The notes under the pieces were generated by a model. The model saw nothing but the letters and a program-made list of their open reading frames with translations, did no database searches and was not told the DNA's origin. Both the position numbers and the translations under genes were made by a program. Shown in pieces: positions 26,987 through 35,512 of a DNA stretch of 64,000 bases (positions are counted from its first letter, which is position 1; the number at the start of each line of letters is the position of its first letter). The stretch lies in contig JAOOLD010000006.1 of the NCBI GenBank assembly GCA_028408365.1, positions 1 through 64,000 of the forward strand, given 5' to 3'. Source of the DNA: Bacteroidota bacterium. Its GTDB lineage: Bacteria; Bacteroidota; Bacteroidia; Flavobacteriales; BACL11.

Positions 26987-27745
26987 TTAAGAAGATTTTT
27001 TAACAATTAACCAATAATGATTTAAATCATTAAGATCTAAATCTTCTATTTTTTTTGCATCATTTTGGATAATATTTTCCATTTTTTTAAATCTTTTAAT
27101 AAATTTTTGATTGGTTTTGTTTAAGGCATCGTCTGGATTTATTTTTAAAAATCTTGAATAATTAACCAAAGAAAACAGTAAATCTCCAAATTCGTCTTCA
27201 ATATTATTAGTATTATTAAGAATTTCAACTTCAAGCTCATTTATTTCCTCTTTAATTTTTGATATTATATCCTTTTTTAGCTTCCAATTAAATCCTATTC
27301 CACTAACTTTTTCTTGGATCCTGTAACTTTTGATTAATGTTGGAAGTGATTTAGGTACACCCGCGAGAATTGACTTTCTTCCCTCTTTTAGCTTAATTTT
27401 TTCCCAGTTTGACTTAACATCATCCTCAGAACTCAAACTAATATCACCATATATATGTGGGTGCCTGTCAACAAGTTTTTTACAAATATCTTCAATGACA
27501 TCATCAAAACTAAACTTATTATTTTCTGAAGCGATTTTACTGTAAAAAACTATATGTAAAAGTAAATCACCCAATTCTTTTTTAATTTCATCATAATTTT
27601 GATTTTGTATGCATTCAGATAACTCATAAACTTCCTCAATGGTCAAATGTCTCAAAGATTGAATTGTTTGTTTTTTGTCCCATGGACATTTTTCTCTCAA
27701 TTCATTCATAATTTTAACGAGTTTTTCAATTTTGTGATCAGACAT
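26987..27745 (-). CDS. mazG: nucleoside triphosphate pyrophosphohydrolase MazG
   Basis: Hydrolyses NTPs and dNTPs to monophosphates and pyrophosphate, a house-cleaning enzyme against abnormal nucleotides. The 252-residue protein has two MazG domains. The first has LREKCPWDKKQTIQSLRHLTIEEVYEL (about 16-42) and the EELGDLLLHIVFY-type metal site (KKELGDLLLHIVF, about 55-67). The second has the EFGDLLFSLVNYSRFL metal site (about 184-199). Length is normal. It is divergent from the Omp28-like gene and upstream of proteorhodopsin on the same strand, with about 115 bases between. Confidence 0.95.
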   Translation of the reverse strand: MSDHKIEKLVKIMNELREKCPWDKKQTIQSLRHLTIEEVYELSECIQNQNYDEIKKELGDLLLHIVFYSKIASENNKFSFDDVIEDICKKLVDRHPHIYGDISLSSEDDVKSNWEKIKLKEGRKSILAGVPKSLPTLIKSYRIQEKVSGIGFNWKLKKDIISKIKEEINELEVEILNNTNNIEDEFGDLLFSLVNYSRFLKINPDDALNKTNQKFIKRFKKMENIIQNDAKKIEDLDLNDLNHYWLIVKKSS

Positions 27746-27756
27746 GTTTTTTTAAA

Positions 27757-27764
27757 CAAATCTA
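27757..27764 (-). promoter_or_regulatory. candidate -7 box for mazG
   Basis: Minus-strand TAGATTTG, a match to TAnnTTTG, 11 bases before the mazG ATG at 27745. It forms a divergent pair with the plus-strand box at 27777-27784. Confidence 0.4.
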
Positions 27765-27776
27765 TTATATTATTTG

Positions 27777-27784
27777 TACTTTTG
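27777..27784 (+). promoter_or_regulatory. candidate -7 box for the Omp28-like gene
   Basis: TACTTTTG matches TAnnTTTG and lies 18 bases before the ATG at 27803. No clear -33 TTTG lies at 19 bases. Confidence 0.4.
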
Positions 27785-27802
27785 ATAGACAACATTCATG
27801 CT

Positions 27803-29827
27803 ATGAAAAATATATTTACTCTTTCACTAATTTTTGCAACCATTACTTCTTATTCCCAAACATTTGTTAGTACAACACCAGAAAACAAAAATGTTATTTT
27901 AGAAGAGTTTACTGGAATATCCTGTACTTATTGTCCTGACGGACACAGAATAGCGAATGATATTTACAATAATAATCCAACAGACGTTGTGTTAATAAAT
28001 ATACATACTGGAGGTTATGCGTCTCCGCAAGGTCCAGGAACTGATTTTAATACAATGTTTGGAAGTGCAATTGCTGCTCAATCAAACTTAAGCGGTTATC
28101 CAGCTGGTACGGTAAATAGACGTGTTTTTGCTGGACTTGGTCAGAACGGTGGTACTGCAATGAGTAGGGGTAATTGGCAGTCTGCTTCATCTCAAATACT
28201 CAACGAACCTTCTTATGTTAATGTTGCTGCTCAGGCCAATCTTGATATAAGTACAAGGCAATTATCTGTAACTGTTGAAGCATACTACACTGGATCAAGC
28301 CCAGTAAATACAAACAAATTAAATGTAGCTCTGATGCAAAATAATGTTGAAGGACCTCAAACTGGTGCATCATACAACCCTACAGCGATACTTCCAAATG
28401 GAAATTATAATCATCAACACATGCTTAGACACATGCTTACTGGACAGTGGGGTATTGATATAACAAATACCAGCATTGGCTCATTCTTCACAAATACATA
28501 CACATACACCATACCAAACGATTTAAACGGAGTAGCGTTTGATTTATTTAACCTTGAAGTTGCAGTATTTTTAACTGAAACTCAACAAAATGTAATCACT
28601 GGAAATATGGCTTCAATGAATTTAATTGTTCCACCTGGAATAAATCTTGTTGATTTAGTAGCAAGCTCTAATATGAGTATACCTTCCTCTTATTGTGATA
28701 ATAATTTAACTCCTGAAATAACAGTTACAAATAATACTACCGTTCCCGTTGACACTTTTGCGGTGAGTTATACACTAAATAATAATGCAGCAGTAACACA
28801 AAATGTTTACAGTTCTTTACAAGCTGGAAGTACTACATCAATAAGCTTTAATTCAATAACTGTTCCTTCTGGAACAAATAATATCTCATACACAGTTTCT
28901 ACTGTCCCTAACACATCTTTTATTGATAATGTTCCTATCAATAATATTGCCTCGAGTGGTTCATTTAACACCTTATCACCAACTGCATTTGCTACAAATC
29001 ATTCAGAAGGTTTTGAAGGCTTTGCATTAGCAACACCTGCTCCAAACAATGCAATTTTAGAAAATCCTCAAGACAATTGGGTAGGAATTATTGATGATAC
29101 CTATACCCAAGGTCAACCTGTTGGAGGATATGGCAATTCAGTTAATTCCTACAGATTTAGACTAAATTCTTTTTCAGCTGGTCAAAGTGCAAAATTAATT
29201 TGGGAAAAACTTGATTTTTCTGACGCGGGAAATTATCAAATAAAGTATGATTTAGCTCATGCACTTAAAAATTCATGGGATGGAGATGTTATTCAAATTC
29301 TTGCTTCAACAGATTGTGGTGACTCTTGGAATACTGTTAGTCAGATGTCAGGTAGTTCAACTGCAACATATGGTACAGTAAGTAGTTCAGGAAACTTCAA
29401 TCCTCTTACAATTGGAGGAACTACAAACTATTACCCATCAAACAACACGTCATCCTTACAGCACTGGAGAACCGATTCAGTTGACTTGAGTGCGTACAAT
29501 GGAAATCCTGACGTCATGGTAGCTGTAAATGTTATTTGTGGTGGTGGCAATAACGTGTATTTAGATAACATAATAATTGAAGCGATTTCAAGCTCTACAA
29601 GTAACAATATCATTAAAAAATCTATCAATTTATATCCTAACCCAACAAACAACTTTATTATAATTGAAGATTTTGACAATATTAAAGAATATGAAATTTT
29701 TGATAGTATGGGTAAAAAAGTAGCTATAATTGAAACCAGAAAAACTGATGTTACTCACCTTGAAAACGGAATTTATTTCGTCAAATTAAATGGAAATCCA
29801 CTAAAAAGATTTTCAGTTATTAAGTAA
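27803..29827 (+). CDS. Omp28-like secreted protein with T9SS type A signal
   Basis: 674-residue exported protein. Signal peptide 1-17 (IFTLSLIFATITSYSQ). A thioredoxin-like Omp28 domain follows, with a CxxC in GISCTYCPDGHR (about 41-52), GGYASPQGPGTDF and GYPAGTVNRR. Beta-sandwich and jelly-roll-like segments come next (SEGFEGFALATPAPNN, WEKLDFSDAGNYQIKYDLAHA), and the chain closes with a T9SS type A domain (LYPNPTNNFIIIEDF, EIFDSMGKKV, LENGIYFVKL). The frame extends upstream to 27647 but that part is antisense to mazG; the ATG at 27803 begins the signal peptide. Function is unknown; a redox role of the CxxC is possible. Confidence 0.85.
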   Translation: MKNIFTLSLIFATITSYSQTFVSTTPENKNVILEEFTGISCTYCPDGHRIANDIYNNNPTDVVLINIHTGGYASPQGPGTDFNTMFGSAIAAQSNLSGYPAGTVNRRVFAGLGQNGGTAMSRGNWQSASSQILNEPSYVNVAAQANLDISTRQLSVTVEAYYTGSSPVNTNKLNVALMQNNVEGPQTGASYNPTAILPNGNYNHQHMLRHMLTGQWGIDITNTSIGSFFTNTYTYTIPNDLNGVAFDLFNLEVAVFLTETQQNVITGNMASMNLIVPPGINLVDLVASSNMSIPSSYCDNNLTPEITVTNNTTVPVDTFAVSYTLNNNAAVTQNVYSSLQAGSTTSISFNSITVPSGTNNISYTVSTVPNTSFIDNVPINNIASSGSFNTLSPTAFATNHSEGFEGFALATPAPNNAILENPQDNWVGIIDDTYTQGQPVGGYGNSVNSYRFRLNSFSAGQSAKLIWEKLDFSDAGNYQIKYDLAHALKNSWDGDVIQILASTDCGDSWNTVSQMSGSSTATYGTVSSSGNFNPLTIGGTTNYYPSNNTSSLQHWRTDSVDLSAYNGNPDVMVAVNVICGGGNNVYLDNIIIEAISSSTSNNIIKKSINLYPNPTNNFIIIEDFDNIKEYEIFDSMGKKVAIIETRKTDVTHLENGIYFVKLNGNPLKRFSVIK

Positions 29828-30016
29828 ATGGAGGTATTTATTATTACTATTATTCTTCTTCTAATTGCAGTAACGGGTATTTCAGTAAAAATTCTAATAA
29901 AAAAAAATGGGAAATTCAGCGGTACTTGCGCCAGCAATAATCCTATGTTGAATAAAGACGGTGAAGCATGTGGTTTTTGTGGTGCTTTGCCCGATGAACA
30001 ATGTAACAATTCTTAA
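29828..30016 (+). CDS. nqrM: NqrM-like small membrane protein (DUF539-like)
   Basis: 62 residues: one N-terminal membrane helix (about 3-23), a KKNGKFSGTC linker and a short cysteine-rich tail with Cys33, Cys48, Cys51 and Cys59 (CASNN, EACGFCG, DEQC). This matches the layout of NqrM, the maturation factor thought to deliver iron to the NqrD/NqrE cluster of Na+-NQR. Identification rests on this pattern and on its position: the next gene is apbE, then the whole nqr operon. It starts directly after the Omp28-like stop codon on the plus strand and its stop overlaps that of apbE, so it is convergent with the genes it would serve. Confidence 0.75.
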   Translation: MEVFIITIILLLIAVTGISVKILIKKNGKFSGTCASNNPMLNKDGEACGFCGALPDEQCNNS

Positions 30017-31005
30017 TTAATTGTTACTTTATCTATGCCAGATGTTCTAAATGTAACAATCCTATCCAATTCATCCTTATAAATAACAATAGCCTGAATG
30101 TGAGGATTAGTTTTCAAAAAATCTTTAATCTCACTGATATCCATACACATAAAAGATGTTGCAATCGCATCAGCTAGTGAACACTTTTTATGCAAAACTG
30201 TTGAGCTAATAACTTTTGTTTTTGAGGGAAAACCCGTAGTTGGATCAATAATATGTGACATCAAATTATTATTATCTATGTAATAATTTCTATAGCTTCC
30301 CGATGTTGCCAATGACATGTCACTGATTTCAATTACTGTATTAAAGTTTGACTTAAGTGTTTCATCTGGATTTTCAACGCCTATTCTCCATTTCTTTTTT
30401 TTTGTATAATTTGATCCTGAAGTTCTAACCTCACCTCCAACCTCTATCATATAATTTTTAATTTCCTCTTGATTAAAGTATCCTGCTACTAAGTCACACG
30501 TGTAGCCTTGAGCAATAGCATTAAAATCAAGAGATGTGGATGAATCTACAGAAATATAATCCTTATCAATTTTAATATTACTCATCTTAGAGTTTGATAG
30601 TAAGTTGAAAATGTAAAGAGTATCAATAAATGTTGGTCTTTTTTTGCTATAAAACCCAAAATAATTAATTACTGGAAAAAGTGCACACGAAAAATTTTTA
30701 TTTGTAATCTTATTTACTCTTATTGATTGTTTTGTAAGTGTATCAATAATTGGATCATATGAAATTCTTTTTTTTTGATTAAGCTTTATTAGATTTGACT
30801 TTTGATTGTATAATGAAACAGAAAGATCAATTGCATTAAATATGCTATCTACTGCATTAGAAAAATCTCTATTTGCAGGACAAAAATATTTGATATTGAA
30901 AAATGTACCTTGAGTTTGACCAGAATAACTTTTTTGATACAAAGATTCTTTTTGAGCACAAGAGGTTATAATCAGTGATATTAGTAAGAAAATATTTAGT
31001 TTCAT
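30013..31005 (-). CDS. apbE: FAD:protein FMN transferase ApbE (lipoprotein)
   Basis: Attaches FMN covalently to threonines of NqrB and NqrC. The 330-residue protein has a lipoprotein signal peptide with lipobox ITSC (Cys16). The ApbE domain follows with SQTQGTFFNIKYF-type start (about 29-41), FNAIAQGYTCDLVA (about 160-173), GGEVRTSGSN, VEISDMSLATSGSYRNY and HIIDPTTGFPS. It lies five bases downstream of nqrF, so it is the last gene of the nqr operon, with its target subunits in the same transcript. Confidence 0.95.
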   Translation of the reverse strand: MKLNIFLLISLIITSCAQKESLYQKSYSGQTQGTFFNIKYFCPANRDFSNAVDSIFNAIDLSVSLYNQKSNLIKLNQKKRISYDPIIDTLTKQSIRVNKITNKNFSCALFPVINYFGFYSKKRPTFIDTLYIFNLLSNSKMSNIKIDKDYISVDSSTSLDFNAIAQGYTCDLVAGYFNQEEIKNYMIEVGGEVRTSGSNYTKKKKWRIGVENPDETLKSNFNTVIEISDMSLATSGSYRNYYIDNNNLMSHIIDPTTGFPSKTKVISSTVLHKKCSLADAIATSFMCMDISEIKDFLKTNPHIQAIVIYKDELDRIVTFRTSGIDKVTIN

Positions 31006-31010
31006 AAATT

Positions 31011-32306
31011 CTATCCTCCAAAGTCATCGAAGCGAACATTTTCATCAGGAATACCCCAATCTTCAGCCATCTTCAAAACAGCTTGGTTCATTAGTGGAGG
31101 ACCGCAGAAATATAATTCTATATCTTCAGGGGCTTCATGATTTACTAGATATTGATCTATTACAGCCTGATGTACAAAGCCAAGAAAACCATCTCCCTCA
31201 TCATTAATTGTTTTTTTAACTTTCCAATTGTCTTCTTCCATAGGCTCTGATAAAACAACATGAAATTTGAAATTAGGATATTCTCTTTCGAGTGACAGAA
31301 AATGCTCTAAATAAAATAATTCTCTTTTTGAACGTCCCCCGTACCAGAAAGTTACTTTTCTTCCTGTTTTTATTGTCTTGAAAAGTTCATACAAATGAGA
31401 CCTCATTGGAGCCATTCCTGCTCCACCTCCAATGTATAGCATTTCAGCATCAGACTCATTTATAAAAAACTCACCATAGGGACCTGAAATTGTAACTTTA
31501 TCACCAGGCTTTTTACTAAAGATGTATGTAGATGCCACACCAGGATTTAAATCAGCATAATCGTTCTTAGAAGGATCCCAAGGAGGTGTTGCTACACGAA
31601 CGTTTAACATAATTCTTCTTCCCTCAGCAGGATATGAAGCCATTGAATAAGCTCTTGTTACTTCATCATCATTGACCATTTTTAAAGGCCATAATTTAAA
31701 TTTATCCCATTCTAACTGAAATTTATTAGCATCATCCGGATGCTCATCTGGATGAGCTGTTATATCAATATCTTCATAATTAACTTCACAATCAGGGATA
31801 TCTATTTGAATATATCCTCCAGCTTTATATGGCATATCCTCTGGAACTTCAACAATAAACTCTTTTATAAATGAAGCTACATTATAGTTAGACACTACAG
31901 TTGCTTCCCATTTTTTCACTCCAAAAACTTCCTCAGGCACAGAAATATCCATATTTTCCTTGACCTTAACTTGACACCCTAACCTCCAGTTATCAGCTAT
32001 TTCTTTTCGAGAGAAGTGAGGCTTTTCAGTTGGTAAAATACTTCCTCCCCCGCTATTGACTTGACAAGTACATTGAATACATGTACCACCACCCCCACAG
32101 GCTGAGGGTAAGAAAACTCCAACATCGCTAAGCGTAGTTAAAAGTGTGCCACCACCGTCTACCTCAATTTCTTTTTCTCCATTTATTTTTATTTTTATCT
32201 TTCCAGCAGGTGCTAGCTTAGACTTAGTGAAAATCAAAATCCCAACTAAACTTAAAATAACTACTAAAAAAACAAGAATACTGCTTAGAATTGTTAATCC
32301 ACCCAT
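31011..32306 (-). CDS. nqrF: Na+-NQR subunit F
   Basis: Entry subunit of the sodium-pumping NADH:quinone reductase: takes electrons from NADH to FAD and then a 2Fe-2S centre. The 431-residue protein has one N-terminal membrane helix (about 5-27), a ferredoxin domain whose cluster ligands lie in SACGGGGTCIQCTC plus a later GCQVK cysteine, an FAD domain with RAYSMASYPAEG, and a C-terminal NADH domain with YIGGGAGMAPMRSHL and YFCGPPLMNQAV. Full length. Two bases separate it from nqrE. Confidence 0.98.
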   Translation of the reverse strand: MGGLTILSSILVFLVVILSLVGILIFTKSKLAPAGKIKIKINGEKEIEVDGGGTLLTTLSDVGVFLPSACGGGGTCIQCTCQVNSGGGSILPTEKPHFSRKEIADNWRLGCQVKVKENMDISVPEEVFGVKKWEATVVSNYNVASFIKEFIVEVPEDMPYKAGGYIQIDIPDCEVNYEDIDITAHPDEHPDDANKFQLEWDKFKLWPLKMVNDDEVTRAYSMASYPAEGRRIMLNVRVATPPWDPSKNDYADLNPGVASTYIFSKKPGDKVTISGPYGEFFINESDAEMLYIGGGAGMAPMRSHLYELFKTIKTGRKVTFWYGGRSKRELFYLEHFLSLEREYPNFKFHVVLSEPMEEDNWKVKKTINDEGDGFLGFVHQAVIDQYLVNHEAPEDIELYFCGPPLMNQAVLKMAEDWGIPDENVRFDDFGG

Positions 32307-32308
32307 AA

Positions 32309-32929
32309 CTATAATTTAATACCCATAAAACTCATAAAAGCTATTCCCATCAAGCCAGTTATGATATACGTTATTCCCAATCCTCTAAGTGCTGGCGGTA
32401 TGTTTGAATACCTAATCTTTTCCCTTATAGCTGCAATCGCAACTATCGCCAAGAACCAACCAACTCCTGAACCCAAACCATATACTGTAGCTTCTGTAAT
32501 ATTTGAGAAATCTTTCTCTTGCATAAACAATGAAGCTCCAAGAATTGCACAATTTACAGCAATAAGCGGCAAGAAGATACCTAGCGATCCATAAAGAGCT
32601 GGAGAAAACTTTTCAATTATCATTTCAACAAGTTGAACCATAGACGCAATGACAGCAATAAACATAATGAACGATAAAAAACTTAAATCAATATCTTTAA
32701 ATGAATCACCAAGTAATAGAGATAGTGCACCTTCTCTTAAAACATAGTTTTCTAAAAGATAATTAATTGGAACTGTAATGCCTAATACAAAAATAACAGC
32801 AAATCCCATCCCAACAGATGTACTAACAGTTTTTGATACCCCTAAGTAAGAGCACATTCCAAGAAAATATGCAAAAACCATGTTGTCTATAAAAATAGAC
32901 TTAATAAATATATTTACTAGCTCTTGCAC
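32309..32929 (-). CDS. nqrE: Na+-NQR subunit E
   Basis: 206-residue membrane subunit with six helices. Together with NqrD it binds an intramembrane 2Fe-2S cluster; its two conserved cysteines are in FLGMCSYLGVSK (about Cys26) and AVNCAILGAS (about Cys115). The start is GTG (VQELVNIFIKSIF), giving the normal N-terminus; no ATG lies before the first helix. It follows nqrD by seven bases. Confidence 0.97.
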   Translation of the reverse strand: MQELVNIFIKSIFIDNMVFAYFLGMCSYLGVSKTVSTSVGMGFAVIFVLGITVPINYLLENYVLREGALSLLLGDSFKDIDLSFLSFIMFIAVIASMVQLVEMIIEKFSPALYGSLGIFLPLIAVNCAILGASLFMQEKDFSNITEATVYGLGSGVGWFLAIVAIAAIREKIRYSNIPPALRGLGITYIITGLMGIAFMSFMGIKL

Positions 32930-32936
32930 TTTTATA

Positions 32937-33587
32937 TTATTTAGGTTCTATTAATTTTTTATTTCTTATTCTCTGGACCCAAATTATTAATCCAACAGTA
33001 ACTAATGCCATGGGAGGAAGTATCATCATCCCATTATTTTCATATCCAAAATTGTAAATTCCTAACTTTTCTAAGACTGGAAATCCGTAAAGAGTACCTG
33101 ATCCTAACAACTCTCTGAAAAAAGCAACTGCTATTAGAATCCAAGCATAGCCGAAAGAGTTACCGATTCCATCTAAGAACGATTTCCAAGGAGTATTTCC
33201 TAAAGCAAATGCTTCAAGTCTTCCCATTATTATACAGTTAGTGATTATTAAGCCAACAAAAACTGAAAGTTCCTTACTTACGTCAAAAACATAGGCCTTT
33301 AAAACCTCATCAACTAAAATTACTAAAGTAGCAATAACAACTAAAAAAACAATAATTCTAATTCTTGAAGGAATAAACTTTCTCAATAATGATACAACAA
33401 CATTGGCTACGGATAAAACAAAAAGAACTGAAAAAGACATTACAACTGCTGGCTTTAGCTGAACTGTTATTGCCAATGCGGAACAAATACCTAAAACCTG
33501 TACTGTTATAGGATTATTATCATCGAGAGGGTCGGTTATTAATTTTTTATTCTTTTTTGAAAATAAAGCTTCTTTTTTTTGACTCAT
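32937..33587 (-). CDS. nqrD: Na+-NQR subunit D
   Basis: 216-residue membrane subunit, homologous to NqrE with inverted topology. Cluster cysteines are visible in VLGICSALAITVQ (about Cys34) and ITNCIIMGRLEAFA (about Cys117). The DPLDDNNPITVQ-type N-terminus and the WKSFLDGIGNSFGYAWIL motif are typical. It starts directly after the nqrC stop codon. Confidence 0.97.
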   Translation of the reverse strand: MSQKKEALFSKKNKKLITDPLDDNNPITVQVLGICSALAITVQLKPAVVMSFSVLFVLSVANVVVSLLRKFIPSRIRIIVFLVVIATLVILVDEVLKAYVFDVSKELSVFVGLIITNCIIMGRLEAFALGNTPWKSFLDGIGNSFGYAWILIAVAFFRELLGSGTLYGFPVLEKLGIYNFGYENNGMMILPPMALVTVGLIIWVQRIRNKKLIEPK

Positions 33588-34361
33588 TTAATTTAATTTA
33601 TTAATCGTATCATTTAAGTTGATGCCTTCCTCAATAAAATTCATTATGTCATTAACTTCATTTTCTTTCATCTTGTTTTCAAAATATGGGAGATATTTAT
33701 CCAATCTTTCTTTTAACATTGCAGTTACGCCATCTGAAGTTATGGTTCCTCCTGAAATACCATCAACTCCATGATAATCATTTTCTTTTGCACCACCTTT
33801 AACAACAGCAATTGAAACGAAATCTCCTTCAATATCAAAGATTCTCTTTCCATTAAATGGCTTTTCAAAAAAATCTCTATTAATTTCAGCGCCAAGTCCA
33901 GGAGTTTCTGCTTTGTGATCAAAAACTGCTCCATATACAGTATTCATATCGTTATCTAAGGAGATATATCCCCAAATTGGTCCCCAAAGACCAGTTCCTC
34001 TTAAAGGAATAATATATTTATCACTGCCATTAATATTTGAAATGTATAAGGGCATATTTTGTTCTTTTTTTGGTTTTTTTGTTTCCTTGCTAAGTTGAAT
34101 TGATGAAATATCAATATCTATTTTTTGCCCATCAGAATCTAAAACAAATGAGTCGGTAATATATTTATCATAATTTAAATCAGCCTCTTCTCTTGAAACA
34201 TAAATTCCTACTGAACTAAGTATGTTTTGTTTGTTTTCAAGAGCGATATTTTTCTGTTGAAGAGGCTTTAATTTTATAGATGTAAAAGATAATAACGCAG
34301 CAACAACCAAGACCATTGCAGTAGAAAAAAAGAAGACATAAGTGTTTTTATTTAAATCCAT
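33588..34361 (-). CDS. nqrC: Na+-NQR subunit C
   Basis: 257-residue subunit with one N-terminal membrane helix (about 7-29) and a periplasmic FMN domain. The covalently flavinylated threonine lies in DGISGGTITSDGVTAML (about 200-216), the Bacteroidota form of the SGATxT target of ApbE. GLWGPIWGYISL and KAETPGLGAEI are further NqrC hallmarks. The ATG overlaps the nqrB stop codon by one base. Confidence 0.97.
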   Translation of the reverse strand: MDLNKNTYVFFFSTAMVLVVAALLSFTSIKLKPLQQKNIALENKQNILSSVGIYVSREEADLNYDKYITDSFVLDSDGQKIDIDISSIQLSKETKKPKKEQNMPLYISNINGSDKYIIPLRGTGLWGPIWGYISLDNDMNTVYGAVFDHKAETPGLGAEINRDFFEKPFNGKRIFDIEGDFVSIAVVKGGAKENDYHGVDGISGGTITSDGVTAMLKERLDKYLPYFENKMKENEVNDIMNFIEEGINLNDTINKLN

Positions 34362-35512
34362 TATACAGTTGCTCTCTTTAGTCTTTTATTTACATTAGCT
34401 TGTACTATATAATGGTCAATAAGCGGAGCAAAGATATTCATTAATAATATTGCAAGCATCATTCCTTCAGGATAAGCAGGATTAAAAGTTCTTATTAAAA
34501 TTGCAAAAACACCAATTAAAAATCCATATATATATTTTCCTATATTAGTTTGACTCGCAGTAACCGGATCAGTAGCCATAAAAACTGCACCAAAAGCAAA
34601 GCTTCCAATCATTAGATGAATATGTGCAGGGGTTGACATCAATTCGTTGTAGCCCCACAAATTAAAAAGGTATGCCATAAAATAACCCCCTATAAAAGTT
34701 GAAAGAATTATTCTCCAACTTCCTACTCCAGTAAAAAGTAAAATTAATGCACCAAGAATAATAGCTACCATTGATGTTTCTCCAACGGATCCAGGAATAG
34801 TTCCAAAAAACATATCACTCATACTCCACTGGCCTGAAAGACTTTTCCAATTCATAGAAGAAGCTAAATCTCCCAATATCGTTGCTCCAGAGTATCCATC
34901 GACTGAAGCATTCTGAACCCATACTTTGTCTCCCGACATCCAAGATGGATATGCAAAAAACAAAAAAGCTCTCGCTGTTAAAGCAGGATTTAAAATATTC
35001 ATACCGGTACCACCGAAAACTTCCTTTCCAATGACTACAGCAAAAATTACCGAAATCGCTAGCATCCACAAAGGCACATCAATTGGCATAGTTAAGGGTA
35101 TTAACATTCCAGTGACTAAATAACCCTCATTCACTTGATGTCCTCTTAATACTGCAAAAGCAAATTCTACTGCTAAACCAACTGCATAGGAAACTATTAT
35201 TAATGGTAAAAATTTCCAAAATCCAAAGTTGAATTGCTGTATAAAAGACATACTTTCTCCACTTGCGATTGAGTACTGATAACCAACATTCCACATACCA
35301 AATAAAACACAAGGAACGAGTGCCACAATGACCATGAACATTGTGCGCTTTAAGTCAATTGCATCTTTAATATGAGTTCCTTCATTTGTGGTATGATCAG
35401 GAACAAATAGAAAAGTTTCGAATGCATCATATGCTGGATATAATTTTTCAAGTTTGCCTCCCTTTTCAAAGTTCGGTTTTATTACATCTAATAAATTTCT
35501 AAAAACTTTCAT
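34361..35512 (-). CDS. nqrB: Na+-NQR subunit B
   Basis: 383-residue polytopic subunit that carries the second covalent FMN and the sodium path. Target threonine in DGYSGATILGD (about 205-215). It also shows GTGMNILNPALTARAFLFFAYPSWMSGD and the RNF/NQR motif GAVFMATDPVTASQT. About ten helices. Its start abuts the nqrA stop codon. Confidence 0.97.
   Translation of the reverse strand: MKVFRNLLDVIKPNFEKGGKLEKLYPAYDAFETFLFVPDHTTNEGTHIKDAIDLKRTMFMVIVALVPCVLFGMWNVGYQYSIASGESMSFIQQFNFGFWKFLPLIIVSYAVGLAVEFAFAVLRGHQVNEGYLVTGMLIPLTMPIDVPLWMLAISVIFAVVIGKEVFGGTGMNILNPALTARAFLFFAYPSWMSGDKVWVQNASVDGYSGATILGDLASSMNWKSLSGQWSMSDMFFGTIPGSVGETSMVAIILGALILLFTGVGSWRIILSTFIGGYFMAYLFNLWGYNELMSTPAHIHLMIGSFAFGAVFMATDPVTASQTNIGKYIYGFLIGVFAILIRTFNPAYPEGMMLAILLMNIFAPLIDHYIVQANVNKRLKRATV

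Noticed and set aside
34815-35123. Several overlapping frames of 60-85 codons on both strands within nqrB.
   Set aside because: They are alternative-frame shadows of a full-length NqrB with all motifs.
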